Shown here: piece by piece, positions 45,884 to 59,482 of the stretch | Numbering within the stretch: position 1 is the stretch's first letter | Layout of the letters: each line of letters opens with the position of its first letter | Assembly (NCBI RefSeq): GCF_900476395.1 | Contig: NZ_UIHB01000005.1 | Coordinates: forward strand, 558,001-622,000 | Length of the DNA stretch: 64,000 bases | Direction of reading: 5' to 3' | Source of the DNA: Xanthomonas euroxanthea | GTDB taxonomy: Bacteria; Pseudomonadota; Gammaproteobacteria; Xanthomonadales; Xanthomonadaceae | Position numbers and translations under genes: made by a program | The notes under the pieces: generated by a model | Seen by the model: only the letters and a program-made list of their open reading frames with translations | Told to the model about the DNA's origin: nothing | Database searches by the model: none

Positions 45884-47668
45884 ATGAAGGAATCTCCCGA
45901 ACAAGAACAACTGCGCCGTGCGATCAGCGGCGAGTTGACCAAACGGATCAACGACGCGGCGCGCTATCCCAACGTGCGCTCTGCGGTGATCCAGGCATTG
46001 GGCACCATCCAGGATCGGATCGCGGGTCTATGCATCGCGGTGCGCGAGCGATTCATGTTGCGCGACGACCAGCCGCTGGCACGCTTCTACATCAAGGGCG
46101 GCAATGCATTCACAGCATGCATGGACCTATTGCAAGGGCAGGACCAGCACCTGTTCGATTCGGGAAGCTCGGATTGGGACACGCAGGTCGCGATCGACCC
46201 CTGGCTTCCCACATCCGTGCAGGATGCGCTGCATGCGGAAATTGAGGACATCGTCGTCGATGAGATGAAGAAGGCCGGCGTCCTCATCGCCTTCGAGCTC
46301 AGTCTGCTGACGGCCCCCGAATCTCCGCTGTCGGAGCAGCTTTACCCCATTCCACGTGCGCAATGGGGTCCGAACACAGTCGACGTGAGGTGTCTGGTCA
46401 CCTGTGACGCGCCGCAGACATTACGCCGGGTCTTCGAGCGTGACCGCACCGGCCTGTCCGCCTATACCGGTGTGGAGATCGCCAAGATCGGGGAGCGCGA
46501 TACCCCATCCCCGCCAGGCATCGTGCTGAACGACGGGATCAAGCCATTCGTGCTCTATCGCCTGGGTTACACCTGGCACGCCAACCTCATGGAAACCTAT
46601 GTCGACCGGATTGTCACGGAACCGGCAAGTCCACGCGGCATACTGATGGAATTGATCGACGTGAGCCTTCCGCGCCGCGACACGATCGAAGCGATCACGA
46701 TCTGGTCGGAGATGGAAAACGGACACCTGACCATTGCAACTGCTGGTGGCACGCAGGAGCGTTGGCAATTGCCGTTACCGGACCTGGATTATCATCTGCG
46801 CGAGAATCTGCTGATGTTGTGCGAGATCGCAAGCGACCCGCTCGCACTGGGCGCGCATAAGGAAGCCAAGCGACGCGAACGTGTGGCCGCAATCCACGCC
46901 TGGTACGCGTCCAGAGCGCAGCTGCAGCATTTTCAAGACGTCCTCGATGTAATGGCGGGCAGACACGTCGGGCAAGCTGGCGACGACGCCACCGCGCTGG
47001 TGAACGCGTTAATGGCATCAGTACGTGCGCGCACGTTGGGAGCCGCACCGGACTACGTCAACGGGCAACCGACCGATACAACGCGCACGCGCATCCTTGC
47101 CGCACGCTACGGCACCGGCACCCTGCTCACGCTGATGTCGGCGTCCTTCACCTCGCCGGTCGTGCTTTCGGCAGCTTTCAGCGATGATCTGCGGTTGATG
47201 AGCATCCTCGGCCAGAGCCCTTATCTGGCGATCGACCGACTGCGTTTTTCCGGCGTGGACATGGCGGCGGTGGCACGGGTGACCCACAAACAGCTACGTG
47301 GGCTGGACATTGCCGTATTTGAGCAAGCAGTCGGACGCTGGCTCGGCGAGAATGTCCAGGTCCTGGCCCAACCCCACAACACGCCACGGGTGGGAGGTCT
47401 TAGCTACGAGTGCACGCTGGTGGTGTTCGTCAAAAACAAGAAACCGCCGTTCGCAAAAACGGTTGTCGCGTTTCTGACTCTCACGACGGCTACTGCCGCG
47501 CAGGCACCCTTCCATTCCAGCCCGTCCGATCAGGGCAATGCATATGCGGCGCTGCTGGACATCGACGGTCAGCGCAAGGCGGCTGCTGCGCTGATCGGAG
47601 AGTTCGTGCTGCGTGATCTGCTGTCCAAGCAGCACGAAACCATCAAGACACTGCTACCTAACGCCTAG
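45884..47668 (+). CDS. Unrecognised 594-residue protein with nucleotidyltransferase-like motif
   Basis: No family recognised with confidence. At about residues 66-104 the sequence FYIKGGNAF, then SDWDTQVAI, has the form hG[GS]...[D]h[DE]h of minimal nucleotidyltransferases (as in AbiEii-type toxins), which suggests an NTase fold. The rest is mixed, with a helical region about 310-400. Near residues 525-550 the segment FAKTVVAFLTLTTATAAQAPF is hydrophobic. It is the last gene of the forward reb operon, and its stop overlaps the convergent regulator stop in a shared CTAG. Confidence 0.65.
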   Translation: MKESPEQEQLRRAISGELTKRINDAARYPNVRSAVIQALGTIQDRIAGLCIAVRERFMLRDDQPLARFYIKGGNAFTACMDLLQGQDQHLFDSGSSDWDTQVAIDPWLPTSVQDALHAEIEDIVVDEMKKAGVLIAFELSLLTAPESPLSEQLYPIPRAQWGPNTVDVRCLVTCDAPQTLRRVFERDRTGLSAYTGVEIAKIGERDTPSPPGIVLNDGIKPFVLYRLGYTWHANLMETYVDRIVTEPASPRGILMELIDVSLPRRDTIEAITIWSEMENGHLTIATAGGTQERWQLPLPDLDYHLRENLLMLCEIASDPLALGAHKEAKRRERVAAIHAWYASRAQLQHFQDVLDVMAGRHVGQAGDDATALVNALMASVRARTLGAAPDYVNGQPTDTTRTRILAARYGTGTLLTLMSASFTSPVVLSAAFSDDLRLMSILGQSPYLAIDRLRFSGVDMAAVARVTHKQLRGLDIAVFEQAVGRWLGENVQVLAQPHNTPRVGGLSYECTLVVFVKNKKPPFAKTVVAFLTLTTATAAQAPFHSSPSDQGNAYAALLDIDGQRKAAAALIGEFVLRDLLSKQHETIKTLLPNA

Positions 47669-49203
47669 ACCGGTGACGCACCGACTTGGGCACCGGCGTT
47701 ACGGAACACACGCGGGCTCACCCCAACCAGCCGTCGGAAGCTCTTTTCGAAATGGCTCAGGTCGCCGAAACCGACCTTCAGCGCCACTTCGGTGATGCGC
47801 AGCCTGCGCTGCTGATGCAAAAGCTCCTTGGCCTTTTCGATCCGTAGCTGCTGCAGCATCGGTTTGAACGGGGTGCCGAGTTCGTCGCGGAACAGAAAGC
47901 CCAGATGCGACTGGCTGACATGCGCCTGCCGGGCCAGATCGCCCAGGGTCAGCGGCTCGGCATAGTGCTCACCCAGATGCACCAGGGCGCGCCGCAGCGC
48001 GTCGTGCAGGCTGGCAAGACGCTGGCCGGGGCGATGCGGAAGGCCGGCGATCCAGTCGACCGGCGTTTCCGGCTGCGTAGGCTCAGCCGGAAGATCGGCC
48101 GGTTGCGACATCGTCGCGCATGCATCGTGCTGCGCTCCCTGCACCCGGCCTTCCAACAGACGCGGTGCGTGGCGCTGGATGTCGGCGCTGCCGACCGGCC
48201 TGCAGGCGGTCATGACCGCCAGACGCAGCACCACCCGCTCCAGCTCCTGGAGGTTTTCCGGCCATGGGTAGTGGGTCAGGGCGTCCATCAACACGTCGGT
48301 GACCACCTGACCGTGATCCAGGCCATGCCGATCCAGCACGTGCTCGACGTGAAAGCCGATATCTGCCCGCCGCTTGCGCAACGGGGTAAGTTCGATCGAC
48401 AGGACATCCAGTTGCGACAGCAGCGCCCGCGAGAAGCGTCCGGCACGTACGAGGCGCGACAGATCAGCGGTCGTGGAGGCGACCACGCGTGGCGAGTCCT
48501 CGCCGTCCACGGCGGACCATGGCCCGCCGAGGCCACAAAGCTGCCAGGCCAACTGGCGCTGTAGCGCGTCGTCGAGCTCGTCCACGCCCTGCAGGAACAG
48601 CGTTCCCCCGGCCCCGCGCTTGAACCATGCTGCCGGTGCGTCGCCGGGAGCGGCGCAGTCGATCGCAACGAACGGCCCCTCCCGCCAGGGTGCAGCTGCA
48701 TGCAGCAAAACGGCCACCTTTTCCTTCTCGGTTCCGAACTCGCCGCGCACGATGACCGGCAAGCGACTGTATGCGGCGTGCTCGACAAATTCGTCGATCG
48801 TCAAGACCTCTTCGCTCACGCCCACGATCGACAGCGCGCGACCAAACCGGTCTTGCGCGAACGCCCGCGCGGCATCGCGCTTGATCAGGTACGCACAATA
48901 CTTTGCGATCTGCTGGCACAGCGTCATCGCCTCCGGGGTCATTCGTTCTTGAGCCGGCGTGACATTCAGTGTGCCGAGCACTTGCCGGCCGTGCTGGACG
49001 GGAAAACACTGCGTGGGCGGGGGCTGGATTTCTGCCAGAACCGGCCCCGGTGGACCGTGATGCTCCACCGCGACAAACTTACATACCGCGCCGTTCGTGA
49101 TCGCGCTCTGCGACAGTTGTGCAGCGATCTTTCCCAGCATTTTCTCCAAGGGATCGCCTGGGAAATAGGCGCACTGCACTACATCAAAGACTTGCTTTTC
49201 CAT
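47665..49203 (-). CDS. Regulator with degenerate NtrC-type AAA+ domain and AraC HTH (reb regulator)
   Basis: 512 residues. N-terminal GAF-like part (about 1-130), AAA+-like domain (about 135-340) and AraC/XylS HTH (about 410-505, LTLGDLARQAHVSQSHLGFLFRDELG and GFGDLSHFEKSFRRLVGVSPRVFR). The Walker A is GEFGTEKEKV, with glutamate where GxxGxGK is expected; Walker B is GGTLFLQGVDEL instead of GGTLFLDEI. The GAFTGA loop that contacts sigma-54 is missing, and the usual Fis-type HTH is replaced. It can therefore hardly activate sigma-54 and should bind as an AraC-type factor. It converges on the reb operon, the likely target. Confidence 0.82.
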   Translation of the reverse strand: MEKQVFDVVQCAYFPGDPLEKMLGKIAAQLSQSAITNGAVCKFVAVEHHGPPGPVLAEIQPPPTQCFPVQHGRQVLGTLNVTPAQERMTPEAMTLCQQIAKYCAYLIKRDAARAFAQDRFGRALSIVGVSEEVLTIDEFVEHAAYSRLPVIVRGEFGTEKEKVAVLLHAAAPWREGPFVAIDCAAPGDAPAAWFKRGAGGTLFLQGVDELDDALQRQLAWQLCGLGGPWSAVDGEDSPRVVASTTADLSRLVRAGRFSRALLSQLDVLSIELTPLRKRRADIGFHVEHVLDRHGLDHGQVVTDVLMDALTHYPWPENLQELERVVLRLAVMTACRPVGSADIQRHAPRLLEGRVQGAQHDACATMSQPADLPAEPTQPETPVDWIAGLPHRPGQRLASLHDALRRALVHLGEHYAEPLTLGDLARQAHVSQSHLGFLFRDELGTPFKPMLQQLRIEKAKELLHQQRRLRITEVALKVGFGDLSHFEKSFRRLVGVSPRVFRNAGAQVGASPV

Positions 49204-49636
49204 GGATGCTTTCGACCTGATCTACTGGCGCGCTCGGAAGGCGGCCAGACCCAAGTCGCGCCATCCCTGACCAGACCGTCGGCAAAGCTCCAAGCGTGCA
49301 TTCCGCTTTTTCTACGAACGCTCCCCTCGCCCGCCCTCGGTCGATCCACCCTGATGTGAGACAACGCTCGCTTGCGGTGACTGGACGGTGGCAGGCGCAA
49401 AACGATTCGCCAGCAAAACAACCGCTTGGTGCAAGCCAGATCTGGCATTAGCACGCCGCCACAGCCCGTTCCCGACGATTCGTAGCATCGGGCTTGTCCG
49501 CAATTGGATTGGGTGCGGCGCGTCTCACTCGTTGCCGCTGCGGCGATGCGACGCTGCGACGGGCTCAAGCAATGGCGTCGTCTATAGTGTTGCGACGTTC
49601 TGCACGCGCGCGCAGGGATAATGCGCTGTCTTCCCG
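49204..49636. other. Gene-free region between the reb regulator and an exporter
   Basis: About 430 bases without a supportable gene; divergent promoters for the regulator and the exporter must lie here. No clear operator palindrome seen. Confidence 0.4.
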
Positions 49637-51070
49637 ATGGCGATGCTCATGTCCCAGCCCGTGCCCACCTTGCGCGCCTACGACACCATCAAGCCGCTGC
49701 TGTGGCTGGTGTCATTGGCGATCTTCATGCAGATGCTGGATGCGACCATCGTCAATACGGCGTTGCCGTCGATGGCGCGCAGCCTGCACGAAAGCCCGCT
49801 GCAGATGCAGTCGGTGGTCTTCAGCTATGCGTTGGCGGTGGCGATGTTCATCCCCGCCTCGGGCTGGATTGCCGACCGCTTCGGCACGCGGCGCACCTTC
49901 CTGGCGGCGATCATCGTGTTCACGCTGGGCTCGCTGCTATGCGCGGCCGCGCAACAGCTGCCGCAACTGGTGGCCGCGCGCGTGGTGCAAGGCATCGGTG
50001 GGGCGATGCTGCTGCCGGTGGGCCGGCTGGCAGTGCTCAAGACCGTGGCGCGCGCCGACTTCCTGCGCGCAATGAGCTTCATCGCGATCCCGGCGCTGAT
50101 CGGACCGCTGATTGGCCCCACCTTGGGTGGCTACCTGGTCGAAGTCGCCTCCTGGCATTGGGTGTTCCTGATCAACCTGCCGATTGGCGTGATCGGTTTC
50201 ATTGCCGCGCTGAAGATCATGCCCGACCACTACGGCGATGCGCGCCAGCGCTTCGATCTGATCGGCTATCTGATGCTGGCGTTCGGCATGGTGGCACTGT
50301 CGTTGGCGTTGGACGGCATCTCCGAACTCGGCCTGCGCCACGCCTTCGTCATGCTGCTGGCAATCGGCGGGCTTGCTGCGCTGGCCGGTTACTGGCTGCA
50401 TGCGGCCAGTACGCCGGCGGCATTGTTTCCGCTGGCCTTGTTCAAGGTGGCCAGCTATCGCATCGGCATCCTGGGCAACCTGTTCGCGCGGGTGGGCAGT
50501 GGCTCGATGCCGTTCCTGATTCCGCTGCTGCTGCAGGTCGGCCTGGGCATGAGCCCGATGAATGCCGGGCTGATGATGGTGCCGGTGGCGCTGGCCGGCA
50601 TGGCCGCCAAGCGGGCCGCCGTGAAGCTGGTCGGCCGCTTCGGCTACCGCCGCGTGTTGATGCTCAATACCGTGCTGGTGGGCCTGGCGATGGCCAGTTT
50701 CGCCTTGGTCGATGTCGGCCAGCCGCTATGGCTGCGGCTGCTGCAGCTGGCCTGCTTTGGCGCGGTGAACTCGTTGCAGTTCACCGTCATGAACACCGTC
50801 ACCCTGCGCGACCTGGATCGCGAGCAGGCCAGCCCCGGCAACAGCTTGTTGTCGATGGTGATGATGCTGGCCACCGGTTTCGGCGCGGCGGCAGCGGGCA
50901 GTCTGCTGGCCGCCTTCAACACGCATCTGGGCGACAGCCACGGCGCCACGGCGGCGCTGCATGCGACCTTTCTGTGCGTCGGTGGCATCACCTTGTCCTC
51001 GACGCTGATCTTCTGGCAACTGGCCGAGACGCGGCCGCATCCCAGGCAGGTGGAGGAAGTTGCCGAATAG
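49637..51070 (+). CDS. DHA2-family multidrug MFS exporter (MdtD-like)
   Basis: 477 residues; start uncertain between ATG 49637, 49643 and 49649 because no good ribosome site marks one. The DHA2 motif LDATIVNTALPSMARSL follows TM1, motif A is GWIADRFGTRRTF and motif C is IPALIGPLIGPTLGGYLVE. Of the DHA2 group it most resembles E. coli MdtD. It should export drugs or other hydrophobic compounds with H+ antiport. It stands alone. Confidence 0.85.
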   Translation: MAMLMSQPVPTLRAYDTIKPLLWLVSLAIFMQMLDATIVNTALPSMARSLHESPLQMQSVVFSYALAVAMFIPASGWIADRFGTRRTFLAAIIVFTLGSLLCAAAQQLPQLVAARVVQGIGGAMLLPVGRLAVLKTVARADFLRAMSFIAIPALIGPLIGPTLGGYLVEVASWHWVFLINLPIGVIGFIAALKIMPDHYGDARQRFDLIGYLMLAFGMVALSLALDGISELGLRHAFVMLLAIGGLAALAGYWLHAASTPAALFPLALFKVASYRIGILGNLFARVGSGSMPFLIPLLLQVGLGMSPMNAGLMMVPVALAGMAAKRAAVKLVGRFGYRRVLMLNTVLVGLAMASFALVDVGQPLWLRLLQLACFGAVNSLQFTVMNTVTLRDLDREQASPGNSLLSMVMMLATGFGAAAAGSLLAAFNTHLGDSHGATAALHATFLCVGGITLSSTLIFWQLAETRPHPRQVEEVAE

Positions 51071-51142
51071 CGATGGCTGGGCGACATCGCCTAGCGCGGC
51101 GCGGGTCAATGGCGTGTGCGATCCTGGCCGCGGTACATGGCG

Positions 51143-54727
<3,585 letters not shown>

Positions 54728-55160
54728 TGGACAGGTTTCACGACAAGTCGCCGCATAGTGCGGGCCACGCGCGGTGCGAGCAAGCCCGAGCGAGCTTGCC
54801 ACGCCGCGCATCCGTTTTCACCCCAAGGCCGAACCGGCACCTGCACGGGGTCGATCTGGTTTACCGCTGCTGCATGCGCGCCAAGCAGCAACGGTGCGAC
54901 GGGGCAAGCGACGAGAGCAGCACGTCCTCCATGCTCGGCCCTCCCCATCGCCGCCTGCGCGGCCGCGCGGACTCCCTGACGGGACCGCACCGTTCCGGCT
55001 CCACGGAAGGTGGCCTCGGAATGACCTCGGAGCGGCCGACGAAACCGCTGCGCCGCCGCCAGGGGGCCGCGGCGGTGCTCGGAACCCGCGTGTGCCACGC
55101 GTATGCTCCGGCGCTGGGCGCGCCGGCCGCATCCAGTTGCCGCGCGCTTGCCACGTTTCG
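54728..55160. other. Region between the two sensor kinase genes
   Basis: About 430 bases with no supportable gene apart from a possible 28-codon N-terminal extension of the first kinase. A promoter for the first kinase should lie here, but none stands out. Confidence 0.35.
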
Positions 55161-58100
55161 TTAGCCGCCGTGAGTCGCCAGCCGGGCGGCGCGCGCATCG
55201 GCGGCATCTGCCAGCACACCTGCCAGTGCCTGTGCCAGCAACTCGCCGGTGACCGGCTTGCGCAGGAAGCCATTGCAGCCGGCAGCCATCGCCTGCGGCT
55301 CTGCGTCGGCATCGGCGCGCGCGGTGACCGCGACGATCGGAAAGCGCACGCCGCGCGCGCGCAACTGCGTCACCAGTGCCGCACCGTCGATACCTGGCAG
55401 GTCCAGGTCGCACAGGCCCGCGTCGAAGCTGCGGGTACTCAGCTCGGCCAACGCCGCCAGACCATGCAGGACATGGGTGACCTGGTGGCCACGGGTCTGC
55501 AGCAGGCCAACGATCACCTGCGCCACGGTCGGGTCGTCTTCGATCAGCAGCAACTGCAATGGCGCCTGGGCCTGCGGCGAGGTTGCGCGGGCAGACGCAG
55601 GCACTGCGGGCAGCGCACTCACCCAGCGCAGCGGCAGCTCGACCACAAAGCACGCGCCCTGCCCCAGTTCACTGCTGACCGTCACCGCACCGCCCATCGC
55701 CGCCGCCAGTTCGCGGCAGATTGCCAGGCCCAGCCCGCTGCCGCCATGCCGGGCAAGCGTCACTGCGCCTTCGGCCTGCTCGAAGCGCTGGAACAGGCGT
55801 CCGCGCTGTTCTGCGCTCATGCCCGGGCCGGTATCGCACACCTCGATCCGGATGCCTTGCCCGGGGCGTTGCGGCGCCACCGCCACACGCAGGCTGACGC
55901 TGCCACGCTCGGTGAACTTGACCGCGTTGAACAACAGGTTGAGCAGGATCTGCTGCACCCGGCTGGCATCGCCGTGCAATGCCGGCGGCAGCGCGTCATC
56001 CAGCTCGCACGCGAAGGCCAACTGCTTCTGCTCGGCGCTCGGGCGCACCAGCTCGGCCACCTGCCTGATCAGCTGACGCAGGTCGAAGTCGCGATAATCC
56101 AGCGGCAGCTTGCCGGCTTCGATCCGCGCCAGATCCAGCGCATCGTTGACCAGCCGCAGCAGATGCTTGCCTGCCGACTGGATCGCGCTGGCATAGCCCT
56201 GCTGACGTCCATCCAATGGCGTCTGCAACAGCAACTCGCTCATGCCCAGCACACCGGTCATCGGCGTGCGCACCTCATGCCCAAGGGTCGCCAGAAAGCG
56301 CGTCTTGGCCAACGAAGCCTGTTCGGCGAGCTCGCGTTTGTGCTGGGCCAGCTGCCATTGCGCGCGCATGCGCACACGGCGGCGATAGGCGGCCGCAAGC
56401 AATGCGCCCAGCAGCAGCACGAGCAGGAAAATGAGCGCGATGCCTGCGTCACTGCGCCACCATGGTGGATTGACCGAGAACCGCAGCGATTGCACCTGCG
56501 ATGCATTTCCCAGTGGATCGATCCCCTGCATCTCCAGGACATAGTTACCTGGCGGTAGCGAGGAGAACTCGCGCATTCCCGCAGCACCATGTTCCACCCA
56601 CTCGGTATCAAACCCCGACAGCCGCGTACGGTACCGATTGGCCATCGGGTCGACAAACGAGAGCAGCCGCATATTGATCCGCAACTGGCGATCACTCGGC
56701 GCAAGCGAAAAGCCACCGAGGATCGGCAATGCCTGACGGCGGTCGGCACGCTGGATGCTGACCGCCTCCAGGCGCATCTGTGGTGTGAATGACGGTACAT
56801 CTGGTGCTTTTGTATCGATCAGCAGCGTGTAGCCGTCTGCAGTTCCTCCGACCAGCACCCCGTCACGTGCCATCAGCAGACAGCGGCGACTGAACTCCTG
56901 GCTGGTCAATCCGTCGCGCGCATTGAAACTGCGGATCTTGGCGCGCGATGTGCGTGCATCGATGCGCCACAAGCCACGCGGACCGGACATCCATACGCGT
57001 CCGAGCTCATCGAGTTCAAGACCATAGGCATCCATTGCCGGAAACCCTTCGGCAGCAGGAATCCGGCGCACCCGCTTCCACGCGGCACCGTCTTTCTGCC
57101 AACGCTCCATGCTGCCGGCGCGATAAAGCCACAGGTGACTTTGATCCTCGAAGACAAAGCGCTGGATCGGATCGATCTGCAGGCCGGGCACCGATACAAA
57201 CCGATGTGACTCGGACTGCCAGACGTACAGGCCGCCGACGGCACTCAGCCACACGTTTCCATCCGGTGCCACGCTCAGCTGACCGGGAATAACCTCTTTC
57301 AAGCCATGCGGGTCGGCCTGGGAAATCGTCTCCATCACGCGCCCGGTCACCGGACTTCGCCGCTGGATCACCTGCTCGTAAGCAGTCCACAGCGTGCCGT
57401 CGCCAGATTCGCCCAACCAGATAACTGCCTCGGGTGGCCCGTCACCGCTGAAGTGCTCAAGAGCGCCCGTTTCGAGGTCCAGACGCGACAAGTGGTGCTC
57501 CTCATTGCCCAGCCAGAGCTTTCCCCGACTGTCCTCCAGGGTCGTTGCAATCTGCAGATCGCGCAGGTCGGGATGCTGGACACCAGTCTGTACGAGTGCT
57601 CCGTTAGACGTGTCGTAACGCAGCAACCGCCCACTGCTGTCGAACTGCCAAAGCCCGCCAGATCGATTGGCTGGCGCAAGGCTGCATGCGATGCCCTTGC
57701 CCTGGTCGTTGATCTGTTTGAAGGCGGCAGTTCGGCGCCAGTCTTCGCGCAAGTAGGCCAGCCCGCGCCCATGCAAAGGTACCCAGATCCCTCCGTGCGG
57801 GCTACGCCAGATCGTCGTCACGTGGCGATTGGAGACCAGGGGCGCATCGCCATTGTTGACCGGCGTCGGCGGGTGATCCGGGCGGGTATGCCACAGGCCT
57901 TGCTCGGTGCCCAGCCAGAATTCCCCATCGCCGGCATCGGCCACCGCCCAAGCCCGGTTGCCGGCGGCGAACATCGGTGCCCAGGAGGGCGTGTGCCACG
58001 CACCGGACGCGTCCATGTAGCGCAGCCCGGTATCCATGGAGGCCCACAGCCGCTGACCCACCCATTGCAATGCAGTGATGCCGCTGTCGTCACCGTCCGG

Positions 58101-58724
58101 CCGCACCCGGTGCAATGCGAGACCGTCGTAATACGCCAATCCTCCCAGCGTGCCGATCCACATCCGATCGCGATCGTCCAGCGCAAGCGCATACACCGGA
58201 CTTGCCGGCAGCGGCTGCTCCATCTTCGACAGGTCGAAGGAGGTGAATTGCCCCGCAGCATCCAGGCGCAAGACGTTGCCGGTGGACAACCCAAACCAGA
58301 CGTCGTCGCCGCGCCCGGCGATGGCGTAGACGTCACCCAGCGCCAGCTCAGGCACGTCGTCGGGAAGATACGCGGTGAGCTTGCTCCGATCGGCACTGAG
58401 CATCGCCACGCCTGCGCCGCCCAACGCCAGCCAGATCCGATCCTGACTGTCGATGTACAGCGCCTGCAAGATATTGCTTCGCAGCGAGTAACGATCGGCA
58501 GGGTCGTTTCGCCAGACCTTGAACTCTGCGCCGTCGTACCGGACCAAGCCGTCGGTGGTGGTCATCCACAGATAGCCGGCGCGGTCCTGCGCAATGGCGG
58601 TGATCATGGTCGAGGGTAGCCCCTCGGCAGCGCCGACGATGCGGAAGCGCGGAATCGCCGGCACGCCTGCCAGTGCCGGGAGTGCGGTCAGGGCGGCAAG
58701 CAGCGCGAACAACAGGTAACGCAT
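55161..58724 (-). CDS. Hybrid sensor histidine kinase with periplasmic propeller (paralogue B)
   Basis: 1187 residues from the ATG ending at 58724, behind AAAGGATG. A signal peptide (MRYLLFALLAALTALPALAG) precedes propeller repeats (SMITAIAQDRAGYLWMTTTDGLVRYDG-type, about 25-680), Y_Y_Y (about 680-750), one membrane helix (about 755-785), HisKA (HEVRTPM, His about 816), HATPase (NLLFNAVKFTERG, DTGPGM, GSGLGLAI) and a receiver with LCDLDLPGIDG (Asp about 1106). The cytoplasmic half is very close to paralogue A, while the periplasmic half has diverged, suggesting different signals. This architecture in plant pathogens is often tied to polysaccharide sensing. Confidence 0.9.
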   Translation of the reverse strand: MRYLLFALLAALTALPALAGVPAIPRFRIVGAAEGLPSTMITAIAQDRAGYLWMTTTDGLVRYDGAEFKVWRNDPADRYSLRSNILQALYIDSQDRIWLALGGAGVAMLSADRSKLTAYLPDDVPELALGDVYAIAGRGDDVWFGLSTGNVLRLDAAGQFTSFDLSKMEQPLPASPVYALALDDRDRMWIGTLGGLAYYDGLALHRVRPDGDDSGITALQWVGQRLWASMDTGLRYMDASGAWHTPSWAPMFAAGNRAWAVADAGDGEFWLGTEQGLWHTRPDHPPTPVNNGDAPLVSNRHVTTIWRSPHGGIWVPLHGRGLAYLREDWRRTAAFKQINDQGKGIACSLAPANRSGGLWQFDSSGRLLRYDTSNGALVQTGVQHPDLRDLQIATTLEDSRGKLWLGNEEHHLSRLDLETGALEHFSGDGPPEAVIWLGESGDGTLWTAYEQVIQRRSPVTGRVMETISQADPHGLKEVIPGQLSVAPDGNVWLSAVGGLYVWQSESHRFVSVPGLQIDPIQRFVFEDQSHLWLYRAGSMERWQKDGAAWKRVRRIPAAEGFPAMDAYGLELDELGRVWMSGPRGLWRIDARTSRAKIRSFNARDGLTSQEFSRRCLLMARDGVLVGGTADGYTLLIDTKAPDVPSFTPQMRLEAVSIQRADRRQALPILGGFSLAPSDRQLRINMRLLSFVDPMANRYRTRLSGFDTEWVEHGAAGMREFSSLPPGNYVLEMQGIDPLGNASQVQSLRFSVNPPWWRSDAGIALIFLLVLLLGALLAAAYRRRVRMRAQWQLAQHKRELAEQASLAKTRFLATLGHEVRTPMTGVLGMSELLLQTPLDGRQQGYASAIQSAGKHLLRLVNDALDLARIEAGKLPLDYRDFDLRQLIRQVAELVRPSAEQKQLAFACELDDALPPALHGDASRVQQILLNLLFNAVKFTERGSVSLRVAVAPQRPGQGIRIEVCDTGPGMSAEQRGRLFQRFEQAEGAVTLARHGGSGLGLAICRELAAAMGGAVTVSSELGQGACFVVELPLRWVSALPAVPASARATSPQAQAPLQLLLIEDDPTVAQVIVGLLQTRGHQVTHVLHGLAALAELSTRSFDAGLCDLDLPGIDGAALVTQLRARGVRFPIVAVTARADADAEPQAMAAGCNGFLRKPVTGELLAQALAGVLADAADARAARLATHGG

Positions 58725-58820
58725 GTGGGCATCCTTTCCACGTCCAGCCCGCATGCTCGCAACGGATCGTTGCGAGCGCAAGCCAAGCGCGCTGCAGCGG
58801 GATATGTCTAGAATCCGCCC

Positions 58821-59480
58821 ATGACAACCCTCGCCCGCCTGTTGCTGCTTCCCGCCCTGGCCGTGACCAGCCTTGCCGCAACCGCCGCGCCGGTGCGTTA
58901 CGCGCTGGATCCGGTGCACACACGGGTGCTGTTCGCGGTCGAACACGCCGGCTTTTCCAAGGCACTGGGCACCGTTTCCGGAAGCAGCGGCTCGCTGGTG
59001 TTCGACCCGGACGACTGGGCTGCGGCGCGCCTGGACGTCACCGTGCCCCTGCACCGCGCCGACCTGGGCGATGCCAAGTGGAACGAGGCCACGCTGGCAC
59101 GCAACCTACTCGACGCCGAGCGGTTTCCCGACGCGCATTTCGTCTCCACGCAGGTGGAAGCCAGCGGGCAGAACCACGCCAGGGTCACCGGCAATCTGAC
59201 CCTGCACGGGGTCACCCGCCCGGTCACCCTGGATGTCACCCTCAATGCGCTCAAGCGCCATCCGCTGCCGCCGTTCCGGCGCACCGCCGGGTTCTCGGCC
59301 ACGGCCACGCTGAGCCGTGCGGAGTTCGGCATCGACGCGTGGAAATCGATGATCGGCGATGCGGTGGAACTGCGCATCGAAGCCGAAGCCGTGCGCGAAG
59401 GCCGCGCCGACGACGACGCGCCGCAGCCGCAGCCACAAAACGCACCCGCCGCCGACACTGCCACCAGCCCGGAATCCTGA
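58821..59480 (+). CDS. YceI-family periplasmic protein 1
   Basis: 219 residues with a signal peptide (cleavage near TAAPV, about residue 22). YceI lipocalin-like fold: YALDPVHTRVLFAVEHAGFSKALG, then LDVTVPLHRADLG, NLTLHGVTRPVTLDVTLN and AEFGIDAWKSMIGDAVELRIEAEA. The family binds long isoprenoids such as polyprenyl or quinone-like lipids. The tail is a low-complexity acidic Pro/Gln/Ala stretch. It overlaps closely with the next gene (2-base gap). Confidence 0.9.
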   Translation: MTTLARLLLLPALAVTSLAATAAPVRYALDPVHTRVLFAVEHAGFSKALGTVSGSSGSLVFDPDDWAAARLDVTVPLHRADLGDAKWNEATLARNLLDAERFPDAHFVSTQVEASGQNHARVTGNLTLHGVTRPVTLDVTLNALKRHPLPPFRRTAGFSATATLSRAEFGIDAWKSMIGDAVELRIEAEAVREGRADDDAPQPQPQNAPAADTATSPES

Positions 59481-59482
59481 GC

